A stretch of DNA of 64,000 nt from Hyphomicrobiales bacterium (GCA_900472675.1 UCJA01000007.1:186001-250000); one strand, 5' to 3'. Counted from the stretch's first letter, positions 9,819 to 18,716 are shown. The notes: a model not told the origin generated them from the letters alone. Program-made: numbers and translations.

Positions 9819-11557
9819 GCACCGACCGCATTGCCAACCCGATCCAGATGGAAGTGTTTTCCAACCGGCTTCTGGCGATTGCCGAAGACATGGGATCCAT
9901 CCTGATCCGCTCGTCCTTCTCGTCCAATATCAAGGAGCGCAAGGACTGCTCGACCGCCATCTTCGACGCCAAAGGGCGGTTGATCACCCAGGCCGACCAT
10001 ATCCCGATCCATCTCGGCGCCATGATCGGCGCCGTCGAGGCCATCTTGCGCCGCTACAATCTGACCGACATGAAGCCGGGCGACGCCTTCATCGCCAACG
10101 ACCCCTACCTTGCCGGCGGCAGCCATCTGCCCGACATTTCCATAATCACCCCGGTGCATCATGATGGCGAGGTCAAATTCTTTGCCGGCAACATTGCCCA
10201 CCACGCCGATGTCGGCGGCAAGACGCCCGGTTCCACCTCCGGCGTGTCGCGCTCCATCTTCGAGGAAGGCATCCGCCTGCCCGTCATCCGTATCGCGCGC
10301 GCCGGCGAGATTGACCAGGACCTGCTGGAACTGATCGCCTGGAATACCCGCGACCCGGAAGAGCGGCTGCTCGACCTGCAAACCCAGATCGGCACCAATG
10401 TCCGCGGCGGCGCCATGCTGGTGCAGCTGGTCGACCGGATGGGCTGGCCGGCGGTTGGCCAGGCGATCGAGGATATTTTGACCTACACACGCCGCCGCCT
10501 GCGCAACCGCATCGAGGCGCTGCCGGACGGCGTCTACCGTTTCGAGCGCGCCATGGACGACGACGGCTTTCCTGGTGAACCGGTGCCGATCGTCTGCACC
10601 GCGACCATTGCCGGCGAAACCCTGTCGCTTGATTTTGCCGGTTCCGGTCCGCAGGCGCGTGGCGCCATCAACCTGCCCGACAGCGCGCTGAAAGCCTCGG
10701 TCTATTACTGCGTCAAAGCCGTGCTCGATCCGGGCCTGATGCCGAACCAGGGGATCATCGATCCGATCCTGATCTCGGCGCCCGAAGATTCGATCGTCAA
10801 CCCGCGCGCGCCTGCGGCCGTTGCCGGCCGCGCCGTCACCTCCAACCGCCTGTGCGGCGCCATTTTCGGTGCGCTGTACCAGGCCTTGCCGGCCGAGCGG
10901 GCGATGGCATCGTGCAATGATTCCACCTCTGCCGTGTCGATCTCCGGCTGGCATGGCGAGCGCCAGGCGACCTATATCTATCCGGAAAGCATGGGCGGCG
11001 GTGCCGGCGCCTTTGCCGATCGCGACGGCATGGACGCCATTCACGTCCACACCGTCAACTCCACCAACCTGCCGGCCGAAGCCCTGGAACTGGAATATCC
11101 GCTGTTGCTGGAGGAATACTGCCTGGTGCCGGATTCGGGTGGCGCCGGCCGTCACCGCGGTGGCCTCGGCATGGCCCGGCAGATCCGCATTCGCAACGAC
11201 AACACCACGTTCTCCGCCCGCTCGGACGCCCACATCATTGCCGCCCCCGGCGTCTACGGCGGCCTGGCGTCAAACGTGACGCGTATTGTGCGCAATATCG
11301 GGACCGACCACGAAGAGATCCTGCACTCCAAGGCGGCGGGGCTCAACCTCGCTGCCGGCGAAATCATCCGCGTCGAAACGCTGGGCGGCGGCGGCTACGG
11401 CGATCCCTCGGAGCGGCCGAACGAGATGATTGCGCGCGATATTCGCGAAGGAAAGGTCTCCGAAGCGGCCGCTCGGCGTGATTATGGCGCACAAAAGGTC
11501 GATCTGGCGCTGGAAATGGCTGTTTCAGGCCAGCGTGGGGATTTAGCGGGGGTATAG
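9815..11557 (+). CDS. hyuB: Hydantoinase/oxoprolinase subunit B (HyuB family)
   Basis: 580 residues from ATG 9815 (MSTDRIANPIQMEVFSNRLLAIAEDMG); the open frame upstream is the shadow of hyuA. The protein has the Hydantoinase_B landmarks: SNIKERKDCSTAIFDAKGRLITQADHIPIHLG region (key part KERKDCS and HIPIHLG), DAFIANDPYLAGGSHLPD, AGNIAHHADVGG, and the C-terminal GGGGYGDP block. It completes the HyuAB enzyme and ends the operon that starts with the peptide-type transporter, linking lactam/hydantoin-like ring opening to the imported compound. A hairpin follows four bases after the stop. Confidence 0.92.
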   Translation: MSTDRIANPIQMEVFSNRLLAIAEDMGSILIRSSFSSNIKERKDCSTAIFDAKGRLITQADHIPIHLGAMIGAVEAILRRYNLTDMKPGDAFIANDPYLAGGSHLPDISIITPVHHDGEVKFFAGNIAHHADVGGKTPGSTSGVSRSIFEEGIRLPVIRIARAGEIDQDLLELIAWNTRDPEERLLDLQTQIGTNVRGGAMLVQLVDRMGWPAVGQAIEDILTYTRRRLRNRIEALPDGVYRFERAMDDDGFPGEPVPIVCTATIAGETLSLDFAGSGPQARGAINLPDSALKASVYYCVKAVLDPGLMPNQGIIDPILISAPEDSIVNPRAPAAVAGRAVTSNRLCGAIFGALYQALPAERAMASCNDSTSAVSISGWHGERQATYIYPESMGGGAGAFADRDGMDAIHVHTVNSTNLPAEALELEYPLLLEEYCLVPDSGGAGRHRGGLGMARQIRIRNDNTTFSARSDAHIIAAPGVYGGLASNVTRIVRNIGTDHEEILHSKAAGLNLAAGEIIRVETLGGGGYGDPSERPNEMIARDIREGKVSEAAARRDYGAQKVDLALEMAVSGQRGDLAGV

Positions 11558-11560
11558 TCA

Positions 11561-11597
11561 GCAGTCGAAGTCTGGTCATACTCGACTTCGAGACTGC
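11561..11597 (+). terminator. Hairpin after hyuB
   Basis: GCAGTCGAAGTC pairs with GACTTCGAGACTGC across an 11-base loop; the only flaw is a two-base bulge. It starts 4 bases after the hyuB stop. No T-tract follows, so it may act in 3'-end processing or as a weak terminator rather than as a classical Rho-independent one. Confidence 0.5.
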
Positions 11598-11712
11598 AAT
11601 CACTTAGACGTGCATATTGCATACAACTTGCGCCATGGCGTCTGATCGAACAGGTCAGAGCTTGGCGCAGGTATCGACCGCGAAAGGGTCGGGGGGAAAC
11701 CCAGGAGGTGTC

Positions 11713-12417
11713 ATGGCCGCAGAACCCGCATTAGATCTTTCGAACCCATTCGGTTTTCCGCGCCCGAAGCGCATGTCGCTTGCCGATGAAATCGCCAATA
11801 CGATTTCCGAAGCGATCGCCACGCGGCGGCTGAAATCCGGCGAGCGGGTGGTCGAACTCAACCTGGTCGAAAAGCTCGGTGTCAGCCGCGTGCCGATCCG
11901 CGAGGCGCTGAAAGTACTGCACGCACAGGGCATCCTCACCGGCGAGAGCCACAAAGGCTACCGCGTTGCCGAATTCGACGACAAGACCGTGGACAACGTG
12001 CTGGAAATTCGCCTGCGCGTGGAAACCATCCTTCTGCGCGATGCCATTTTGCAATGGCATGAGGGCGTAGGTGACATCTCCGGCCTCGACGAGGCCATCC
12101 GCCAGATGGAGATCGCGGCACAGATCGGTGACCGTCTGGCCTCGCTGAAGGCAGACCTGCAGTTCCACAATGCCATCCGCCAGTCGGCCCACAACGACAT
12201 TGCCGCCACCATCTGGGACGCGATCGCCCGGCATGTGATGATCATCTTCAATCGCGAGAATTTTCGCGATGACAATCTCGAGGCGATCGTCAAGCAGCAC
12301 ACCGCGTTTCGCGATTTCATCAAGACATGCGTCGCCAATCCGCCCGAGGAAGAGGTCATCCTCGAGGCGCTGCGGGAACACTTCCTGCAGGTGGCCCGCA
12401 AGAAGACGGCCGCCTGA
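11713..12417 (+). CDS. GntR-family regulator, FadR/FCD subfamily
   Basis: 234 residues. The start is set at ATG 11713 because AGGAGG lies at 11703-11708; an in-frame TTG at 11617 has no ribosome site. The winged HTH is near residues 20-85 (SLADEIANTISEAI, then LGVSRVPIREALKVLHAQGIL). The C-terminal FCD effector domain has the metal/effector His positions in LQFHNAI, KQHTAF and REHFLQV. Such regulators sense carboxylic or amino acids and usually repress. It stands between the transporter/hyuAB operon and the GMC gene and probably controls the TTGT-N11-ACAA sites nearby. TTGCATACAA at 11617-11626 may be a divergent self-operator. Confidence 0.93.
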   Translation: MAAEPALDLSNPFGFPRPKRMSLADEIANTISEAIATRRLKSGERVVELNLVEKLGVSRVPIREALKVLHAQGILTGESHKGYRVAEFDDKTVDNVLEIRLRVETILLRDAILQWHEGVGDISGLDEAIRQMEIAAQIGDRLASLKADLQFHNAIRQSAHNDIAATIWDAIARHVMIIFNRENFRDDNLEAIVKQHTAFRDFIKTCVANPPEEEVILEALREHFLQVARKKTAA

Positions 12418-12450
12418 ACGGCCTTCAGACTAGCTTTTTGACCGCGGCGA

Positions 12451-12476
12451 CATGGCCCAGGCAACGCTGGGCCGTG
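12451..12476. terminator. Hairpin between convergent genes
   Basis: CATGGCCCAG pairs with CTGGGCCGTG (one G-U) around a 6-base loop, in the 62-base gap between the convergent GntR gene and the minus-strand small gene. It lacks a T-tract; a bidirectional stop or processing signal is plausible. Confidence 0.4.
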
Positions 12477-12479
12477 GCA

Positions 12480-12893
12480 TCACGCACGATACGTGCCCGC
12501 CTGAGTCCGCACGACATTGGCTACCAAGGCTTGGTCGAACTGTAACGACGGTTCACGCGGGGCTGCATTCGCCAGCGCTTCGATCTGAGCCAGCACTTCT
12601 GGGGTGGTGTAGTAGGCATCCATCACTGCCGCCACCAGTTGCCGGAACAAGACTGGCTTCTCGGCCTCGAACGCCTTTACCGCAGGAATCCGCTCAGCGA
12701 CCGCTAGTTGGGCCACGTGCCGAGCCATCGCATCCAAAATGCTCAGGTCGGATATCGCAAATTTGTTCAGTATGAGTTCTGGATGTCTCAAGACAACCCC
12801 GGCGTTAGGCCATGACTGTCCATCTCCCGGCACGATAATCTGAAAAATGACAGTCATGCTGTCGGCATTGATATCTTCCGTCATTGGATCCAT
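12480..12893 (-). CDS. Small protein resembling gluconate 2-dehydrogenase subunit 3 family
   Basis: Up to 137 residues; starts at 12893, 12884 and 12857 are all possible and none has a strong ribosome site. The pattern IIVPGDGQSWPNAG near the N-terminus and VKAFEAEKPVLF...MDAYYTTPEVLAQI later resembles small proteins that partner GMC oxidoreductases. A GMC gene starts only about 30-66 bases away, but on the opposite strand, whereas partners are normally co-directional. No signal peptide is seen in this form. The family call is from remembered pattern and tentative; that this frame is a real gene is more likely than not, given its composition and ordered motifs. Confidence 0.55.
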   Translation of the reverse strand: MDPMTEDINADSMTVIFQIIVPGDGQSWPNAGVVLRHPELILNKFAISDLSILDAMARHVAQLAVAERIPAVKAFEAEKPVLFRQLVAAVMDAYYTTPEVLAQIEALANAAPREPSLQFDQALVANVVRTQAGTYRA

Positions 12894-12922
12894 CCGCTTT
12901 TCACAGGAACAAGGATTTAGAT

Positions 12923-14521
12923 ATGCGCTCGATCGATGTCGATATCGTTGTGATTGGCGCCGGCCCCACGGGCGCTGCGACAGCCTGGAGACTGGCGAGT
13001 GCCGGCGCTGACGTACTCTGCGTCGATCGCGGTGACTGGTTCGACTATGATGCGATCGACCGCAACGGCGCGGACTGGGAATTGCGGCGCGCCGGCGAGC
13101 TGCATTCCAACCCGAATATTCGCAACGGTGCGTTCGACGAACCGATCGATGATCACGACAGCCCGATCAAGCCGATGATCGGCAATGGCGTCGGAGGAAG
13201 CTCGATCTACTGGTCGGCGCATGTGCCTCGGTTCCGTCCGGAAGATTTCCGCATCCGGACGCTGGACGGCGTCGGTGACGACTGGCCAGTCGGCTATGCC
13301 GATCTCGAACCCTATTATGCGTTGAATGAGGGGCGACTGGGGGTCGCCTCGGTTGCCGGTGATCCTTCTGTGCCCGCCTATCCCGGCAAGCGGCTGACGC
13401 TGCCGACCGTCGGCGCCCATGGCCGCAGGATGGCGGAGGTGTTCGACCGGTTCGGCTGGCATTGGTGGCCTGTAGATCTGGTGGTCGGACGCGATGCCGA
13501 CCAGCCTGCGACGACCCATTGCACCCATGTCGGCCCCTGCGATCTCGGTTGCCCGAGTCGTATCCGCTCGGGCGCCGACCGTGCCTATGCTGCAGAAGCG
13601 GTGAAGGCCGGTGCCAGGATCATGCCGCGCACTCGGGTGGTGAAGCTCGAACACGAACCCGACGGGCAGATCACGGCGGCGATCTGCGCCACCGACGCAG
13701 GAAGCCTGCGGATTGGCGCCCGGCGTTTCGTGATTTCCGGCAATGGACTGGGAACGCCTCGACTGCTGCTGCTGTCCCAATCCGCACGCTATCCGGACGG
13801 GCTGGCCAACAGTTCGGGCCTGGTTGGCCGCAATCTGATGCTTCATCCCTATGCCCGCGTCGATGGCCTCTTCAACGAACCATTGGGCGCCATGGTCAGC
13901 GGCGAAAAGGCGGGATTGGTATCTTTCGAATTCTATTCCACCCGGGCAGATCACGGTTTCAAACGCGGACTGAAGCTGCAACTGACCGGTGGCCCCGGTG
14001 CGGCGGCCACGGCGCGTGGGGCAGTCGTCGGCCGTCCTCTCCCCTGGGGTGAGGGCCACCATGCCGCATTCGAGGCGAGGTACGACCACACCTGCGGCTT
14101 TACCGTCTGCGCGGAAGACCTGGCCGATCCGGGAAACCGCATCACACTGTCCGACACGCTGACAGACCGTGACGGCCTGCCGGCAGCAAAGATGATCTAC
14201 AAACTGTCGGATAACTCCAGAAGGATTCTCGATTTCGGAATGGAGCGAGCGCAGGACGTGCTGCTCGCGGCCGGCGCGCAGGAGATTTTTCGCACGCCCC
14301 TGCGGTCGGAGGCAGGCTTTCATCTGATGGGAACGGCGCGAATGGGCACGGACCCGGAAACCTCGGTGGTCGATCCGTTCGGACGCAGCCATGACCATCC
14401 GAACCTGTACGTTGCCGATGCCAGCGTCTTCGTCACGGCAGCCGCCATTAATCCTACGGTCACGGCGCAAGCGCTGGCACTCCGGACCGCGGACCACATC
14501 CTGGCCACCCGGATGACCTGA
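12923..14521 (+). CDS. GMC-family FAD-dependent oxidoreductase
   Basis: 532 residues from ATG 12923, with AAGGA at 12911-12915. The N-terminal FAD-binding Rossmann motif is VVIGAGPTGAATAWRLASAG with the ribose-binding acidic residue in LCVDRG; NGVGGSSIYWSAHV follows. The C-terminal GMC signature holds the catalytic pair: His in FHLMGTARMG and Asn in AAAINPTVTAQAL, with NLYVADASVF between. GMC enzymes oxidise alcohols, sugars or choline-like compounds. No Tat or Sec signal is present. Promoter elements must overlap the divergent small gene. Its link to the amide cluster is positional. Confidence 0.9.
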   Translation: MRSIDVDIVVIGAGPTGAATAWRLASAGADVLCVDRGDWFDYDAIDRNGADWELRRAGELHSNPNIRNGAFDEPIDDHDSPIKPMIGNGVGGSSIYWSAHVPRFRPEDFRIRTLDGVGDDWPVGYADLEPYYALNEGRLGVASVAGDPSVPAYPGKRLTLPTVGAHGRRMAEVFDRFGWHWWPVDLVVGRDADQPATTHCTHVGPCDLGCPSRIRSGADRAYAAEAVKAGARIMPRTRVVKLEHEPDGQITAAICATDAGSLRIGARRFVISGNGLGTPRLLLLSQSARYPDGLANSSGLVGRNLMLHPYARVDGLFNEPLGAMVSGEKAGLVSFEFYSTRADHGFKRGLKLQLTGGPGAAATARGAVVGRPLPWGEGHHAAFEARYDHTCGFTVCAEDLADPGNRITLSDTLTDRDGLPAAKMIYKLSDNSRRILDFGMERAQDVLLAAGAQEIFRTPLRSEAGFHLMGTARMGTDPETSVVDPFGRSHDHPNLYVADASVFVTAAAINPTVTAQALALRTADHILATRMT

Positions 14522-14611
14522 TGGCCGGGCCTCGCTCATGCTCCCACTCCGTTCCCTGCGCCTCGTCGACTTTCTGACGTCAATCCACTTGCGTGCCTCA
14601 GCATTATAAGA

Positions 14612-14630
14612 TTGTATAACAACTATACAT
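14612..14630. promoter_or_regulatory. Candidate GntR operator (site 2)
   Basis: TTGTATAACAACTATACAT has a 6-bp inverted core, TGTATA-N5-TATACA, and the same TTGT-N11-ACA layout as the sites at 2209 and 26950. It lies 35 bases before the GTG of the dehydrogenase that begins the 14665-23698 operon. TTGCGT at 14589-14594 and TGTATA at 14613-14618 (18-base spacing) could be the promoter that it overlaps. The remainder of the 143-base gap after the GMC gene shows nothing else. Confidence 0.6.
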
Positions 14631-14664
14631 TCATATGATTGGTTTGAGCCGAAGGGAAGCGTCT

Positions 14665-15429
14665 GTGAGACTGCAGGGAATGGTGGCCGTGATCACCGGC
14701 GGCGGCGGTGGCATGGGTCGGTCGACAGCAGCCTTGTTTGCCCGTGAAGGCGCATCGGTCGTGGTCGGCGACGTCGATATCGATGGCGGCGCCTCGCTGG
14801 TCGCGGAAGTGGAAGCGGCTGGCGGCAGCATCCGCTTCCAGCGCTGCGATGTCTCCGACGAGGCCGATGTAGCGGCTCTGGTTGCGACAGCTGAACGGGA
14901 TTTCGGCAAGCTCGACACGATCTTCAACAATGCCGGCATCGAGCAGCCCTCCACGCCCTCCACGGATGTCAGTGAAGCGCTGTTCGAAAAGGTCATCTCG
15001 GTCAATCTGAAGGGGACCTTCTTCGGCTGCAAGCACGCCATTCCGGCGTTGCTGCGCACTGGCGGCGGCACCATCGTCAACAATTCCTCCGTCAGCGCCT
15101 TTGCGAATGTCGGCGGCAACCTGTCCTATGCCGCCTCCAAGGGCGGCGTGATGTCGATGACCCGCGTCATCGCCATCGAATATGCCGGCCGCAACATCCG
15201 CTGCAATGCGATCAACCCGGGCGTCATCGACACCGGCATGAACCAGCGCAACAAGGCATTATCAGCCGATCCCGAGGCGGTCGAACTGAAATGGCGCGCG
15301 ATCACCCCGCTCGGCCGCATGGGCACCGGCGACGAGATCGGCGAGGCAGTTCTGTTCCTGGCATCGAAGCAGTCCTCCTTCGTCACCGGCATCGGCCTGG
15401 TCATCGACGGCGGAAGGATCGCCACGTGA
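14665..15429 (+). CDS. Short-chain dehydrogenase/reductase (SDR)
   Basis: 254 residues from GTG 14665, chosen because GAAGGGAAG lies just upstream; an ATG at 14635 would touch the operator and has no ribosome site. Classical SDR motifs: cofactor loop TGGGGGMG, Asp-containing GDVDID suggesting NAD(H), NNAG, catalytic Ser in NNSSVSAF and the YAASK active site, ending with TGIGLVIDGG. It oxidises or reduces an alcohol/carbonyl, probably on a breakdown product. First gene of an eight-gene operon with overlapping starts and stops. Confidence 0.92.
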   Translation: MRLQGMVAVITGGGGGMGRSTAALFAREGASVVVGDVDIDGGASLVAEVEAAGGSIRFQRCDVSDEADVAALVATAERDFGKLDTIFNNAGIEQPSTPSTDVSEALFEKVISVNLKGTFFGCKHAIPALLRTGGGTIVNNSSVSAFANVGGNLSYAASKGGVMSMTRVIAIEYAGRNIRCNAINPGVIDTGMNQRNKALSADPEAVELKWRAITPLGRMGTGDEIGEAVLFLASKQSSFVTGIGLVIDGGRIAT

Positions 15430-16154
15430 GCGGCCGTTTGCAGAACAAGATCGCCGTTATCACCGGTGCGGCCCGTGGCATTGGCCGCGGCGTTGCCACG
15501 GTGTTTGCCGCTGAAGGCGCAACCGTCTACGCCATCGATCGCATTGCTGACGAAGTGCAGCAACTGGCCGAAATATCCGGCATCAGGCCGATCTGCCTCG
15601 ATCTGACTGATGCAGATGCGGTCGCCGACGCCTTTGCCGGGATCGAAGCCGAAGCTGGCCGCATCGATGTGCTGGTCAACAACGCCGGCGTCATCTTCTT
15701 CAAGCCGATCGAGGAGACGAGCGTCTCCGACTGGGACGGCCTCTTGTCGGTCAATCTGCGAGGTCCGTTTTTGTGCACCCGCGCCGTGGCACCGGGCATG
15801 AAGCAGCGCCGAGCCGGTGCGATCATCAACGTCTCCAGCAACGCCGGCGTGCAGGGCGGCAACAACGAGAGCGCCTATTGCGCCTCGAAATTCGGGATCG
15901 AGGGGTTTTCGCGCGCTCTGGCCATAGAATTTGCGCCCTACAACGTCTCCGTCAACACCATCACCCCTGGCCATCCGGTCCACACCGCGATGAGCGAAGT
16001 CACCTACGACGCCGAAAAGCGCAAGATCTGGAAGGAGCCGGCGGATCTGGCGCCGGCCTTCGTGCATCTCGCCTGCCAGGACGCCTCCGGCCTCAACGAT
16101 CAATATGTCCGAGCCTGGGACCTCGTCGTCCAGCTTAGGGAGGGAAAACTGTGA
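15426..16154 (+). CDS. Short-chain dehydrogenase/reductase (SDR)
   Basis: 242 residues from GTG 15426, overlapping the previous stop by 4 bases. TGAARGIG cofactor loop, Asp in AIDRIAD (NAD preference), NNAGVIF, Ser in NVSSNAG and YCASK active site are visible. The C-terminus (SGLNDQYVRAWDL) departs from the usual GG-containing end of SDRs. It is unlike the preceding SDR, so the two probably act on different intermediates rather than being a recent duplication. The next gene starts inside its stop codon. Confidence 0.9.
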   Translation: MSGRLQNKIAVITGAARGIGRGVATVFAAEGATVYAIDRIADEVQQLAEISGIRPICLDLTDADAVADAFAGIEAEAGRIDVLVNNAGVIFFKPIEETSVSDWDGLLSVNLRGPFLCTRAVAPGMKQRRAGAIINVSSNAGVQGGNNESAYCASKFGIEGFSRALAIEFAPYNVSVNTITPGHPVHTAMSEVTYDAEKRKIWKEPADLAPAFVHLACQDASGLNDQYVRAWDLVVQLREGKL

Positions 16155-17419
16155 AGACGGTTTTCCAGGCCGACCTTTTGATCGACGGCACCGGCAATGC
16201 CGCGATTGAGAAAGCTGCGGTTCTGGTGGAAAACGGTCTGGTGATTGCCGCCGGAAGGCGGGCCGATATCGGCCTCCCGGACGGCGCCCATGTGGTGACG
16301 GCACCGGCCGGTACGACGCTGATGCCCGGGCTGATCGATAGCCACGTGCATCTGGCCTACTCCGGCATTCCCGACGTGAAGAAACTACGCGCCGAGCGGA
16401 TGGACAGCTCCTATCCGGCCGTGGCACTCGCCGCTGCCGCCCGCGCCCAGTTGAGCCTCACCTACGGCGTTACCGCCCTGCGCGACATGCACGCCCCCGG
16501 CGGCACGATCATTGACCTGCGTGATGCGATTGAAGCTGGCGATATCGTTGGTCCGCGCCTGCGCGCATGCGGCCGCGGCCTGACGGTAACGGGTGGCCAC
16601 ATGGATCCTTCCGCCTACGCCGACCACACCACGATCGACAATTTTGCCCATGCCTGCGACGGCGCCGACGGTTTTCGCCGTGGCGCCCGGATCGAGGCCA
16701 AGCGCGGCGCCGATTTCATCAAGATCAACAGCTGTGTCAGCGCGCGAAAAGTGCCGGGAATATGGTGGCGGCCGGAAATGTCGCCGGAGGAAATCCGCAC
16801 CGCTTGCGACGAGGCGCATAACCAGGGCCTGCGCGTTGCCTCGCACACCTCGGGTGGCCCGCCGCTGACGATCACCGTGGCCAATGGCGTCGATTGCGTC
16901 GAGCACGCTCACTGGATCGATGACGACTGCATCGAATTGATGGTCAAAAACGGCACCTATCTGGTACCGACGCTGCTGGTCAACGAGCGCACTTTCGAGA
17001 TCCCGCTCTCGCCGGGAAAATCCTATTCGCCCTGGTCTATCGCCTCGCGCAAGGCCAAATGGCTGTCGCTGGAAAAGGCCCGCAAGGCCGGGATCAAGGT
17101 CGGCTGCGGCACCGACGCCGGCTTCATGGTGCCGCATGGCACGATGCACTGGCGCGAGCTCGCCCTCTTGGTCCAGGGCGGCTACCCGCCGATGGAGGCC
17201 ATCGTCGCTGCCACCGCTGTCAATGCCGAGATCATGGAGCTGAACGCAGGGGTCCTTGCGGCCGGGCGCTTTGCCGACATGCTGTTGGTTTCGGGCAACC
17301 CGCTCGACGATATCTTGATCCTGGGTGATCCCAAAAGGCTGACCGTGTTCAAGGGCGGCATCAAGGTGGCCGAGGCAGGCACCCTCCTCTCCTCTTATCC
17401 AGCGGAGATGGACGCTTGA
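16151..17419 (+). CDS. COG1228 metal-dependent amidohydrolase (paralogue 2 of 3)
   Basis: 422 residues from GTG 16151 (GGGAGGG upstream, 4-base overlap with the SDR stop). Motifs: DSHVHLAYSG (HxH), LTVTGGHMDPS, probable carboxy-Lys in DFIKINSCVS, VASHTSGG, VEHAHWID and GCGTDAGF. The layout is that of cytoplasmic Xaa-Pro dipeptidase/imidazolonepropionase relatives. It resembles its immediate downstream neighbour more than the gene at 960, sharing for example HVHLAYSG and HTSGGPPLT, suggesting a tandem duplication followed by divergence. Substrate unknown; probably an amide, dipeptide or cyclic amide. Confidence 0.88.
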   Translation: MKTVFQADLLIDGTGNAAIEKAAVLVENGLVIAAGRRADIGLPDGAHVVTAPAGTTLMPGLIDSHVHLAYSGIPDVKKLRAERMDSSYPAVALAAAARAQLSLTYGVTALRDMHAPGGTIIDLRDAIEAGDIVGPRLRACGRGLTVTGGHMDPSAYADHTTIDNFAHACDGADGFRRGARIEAKRGADFIKINSCVSARKVPGIWWRPEMSPEEIRTACDEAHNQGLRVASHTSGGPPLTITVANGVDCVEHAHWIDDDCIELMVKNGTYLVPTLLVNERTFEIPLSPGKSYSPWSIASRKAKWLSLEKARKAGIKVGCGTDAGFMVPHGTMHWRELALLVQGGYPPMEAIVAATAVNAEIMELNAGVLAAGRFADMLLVSGNPLDDILILGDPKRLTVFKGGIKVAEAGTLLSSYPAEMDA

Positions 17420-18675
17420 AACTGTTTCGCGCGGACAGACTGATCGATGGAACCGGCGCCGCCCCGATCGAGGGTGCCGCCATGCTGACCGACGGCGAAC
17501 GCATTGTGGCGATCGGCCGCGCCGCCGATTTCGGCGTGCCCGACGGTGCTGAGATCATCGACACGCCGGCCGGTGCCACGTTGATGCCGGGCCTTATCGA
17601 TGTGCACGTGCACCTTGCCTACAGCGGCGCCGTCGATCCCGACGGCTTTCGCGCCGAGACCGCCTCGATCCATTACCCGGCCATGGCCCTGCGAGCTGCC
17701 CGCTATGCCCGCGAAACGCTGGAATACGGCTTTACCTCGGTGCGCGACATGCATGCCCCGGGCGGCACCATCATCGACCTGCGCAATGCCATCGATGCCG
17801 GCCTTCTGGAGGGCCCGCGGATCAAGGCGCCGGGCCTAGGCCTCACCGTCACCGGCGGCCACATGGACCAGGCCGGCTTTGGCGACATGATGTCGTTTCG
17901 CGACATGAATGCCGCCTGCGACGGGCCGGTCGGGTTTCGCAAGGGTGTGCGCGAACAGCTGAAGCGCGGCGCCGATTTCATCAAGCTGAACCCCTGCGTC
18001 GGCAATCGGCGCGACGAGCGGCTCTACCGCATGGAAATGACCGTCGAGGAGATTCGCGCCGCCTGCGATGAAGCGCATGAGCAGGGCGTGATGGTCGGCG
18101 CTCACACCTCCGGCGGCCCGCCGCTGACGGCCGCGATCGAGGCCGGCTGCGACACGGTCGAGCACGCCCACTGGATCGACGATGCGACGCTGGAGATGAT
18201 GGTGGAACGCGGCACGTTTCTGGTGCCGACACTCGCAGTCAACGAGGCCTCATCGACCTATGTGCTGGCGCAACCCACCGCATCGGTAAGGACCCGCCGT
18301 TGGGCGGAGGCGTCGGAAGACGCCAAGTGGGACCGCCTGACCCGCGCGAGGAAACTTGGGGTCAAGGTCGCGGCCGGATCCGATGCCGGCTTCTTTCTCG
18401 AGCACGGCAAGGCCAATGGCCGCGAGATCGAACTGCTGGTCCAGGGCGGCTACTCGATACTGGAAGCCATCCATTGCGCCACCGCCGTCGGCGCTGACCT
18501 CATGCAGATCGAAGCCGGCCGGCTGTTGCCCGGAAAACTGGCCGACCTGCTGATCATCGATGGCGACCCGCTCGCCGACATCCGCATCTTACGCGACCGC
18601 AGCCGCCTCACCGTGTTCAAGGGCGGCCGGCTTGCGGCCAGACGATTGGGCCAGCACGCAGCCGCCAAGAGCTGA
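17416..18675 (+). CDS. COG1228 metal-dependent amidohydrolase (paralogue 3 of 3)
   Basis: 419 residues. The best start is TTG 17416, inside the previous stop (TTGA overlap) with GCGGAG about 9 bases upstream; the product then begins KLFRADRLIDGTG, matching the onset of its paralogues. Motifs: DVHVHLAYSG, LTVTGGHMDQ, DFIKLNPCVG, GAHTSGGPP, VEHAHWID and AGSDAGFF (Ser replaces Thr before the last metal Asp). A rare TTG start may lower its translation or enforce coupling to paralogue 2. Two unequal copies in one operon suggest two related substrates or stereoisomers. Confidence 0.88.
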   Translation: MKLFRADRLIDGTGAAPIEGAAMLTDGERIVAIGRAADFGVPDGAEIIDTPAGATLMPGLIDVHVHLAYSGAVDPDGFRAETASIHYPAMALRAARYARETLEYGFTSVRDMHAPGGTIIDLRNAIDAGLLEGPRIKAPGLGLTVTGGHMDQAGFGDMMSFRDMNAACDGPVGFRKGVREQLKRGADFIKLNPCVGNRRDERLYRMEMTVEEIRAACDEAHEQGVMVGAHTSGGPPLTAAIEAGCDTVEHAHWIDDATLEMMVERGTFLVPTLAVNEASSTYVLAQPTASVRTRRWAEASEDAKWDRLTRARKLGVKVAAGSDAGFFLEHGKANGREIELLVQGGYSILEAIHCATAVGADLMQIEAGRLLPGKLADLLIIDGDPLADIRILRDRSRLTVFKGGRLAARRLGQHAAAKS

Positions 18676-18716
18676 GGCCATTGCGACCGACCACCACCAT
18701 AACAAGGGGAATGCAC

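Noticed and set aside
9635..11233. 532-codon open frame on the minus strand opposite hyuB
   Set aside because: It is antisense to a clearly conserved HyuB gene and has the Gly/Ala/Asp/Arg-rich, motif-free composition of a shadow frame in high-GC DNA.
11617..11712. Extended TTG start for the first GntR regulator
   Set aside because: AGGAGG at 11703-11708 serves ATG 11713, and the extra 32 residues are unlike GntR N-termini.
12917..14539. 540-codon open frame on the minus strand opposite the GMC gene
   Set aside because: The plus strand carries all GMC motifs in order; the antisense product has no recognisable domain or ribosome site.
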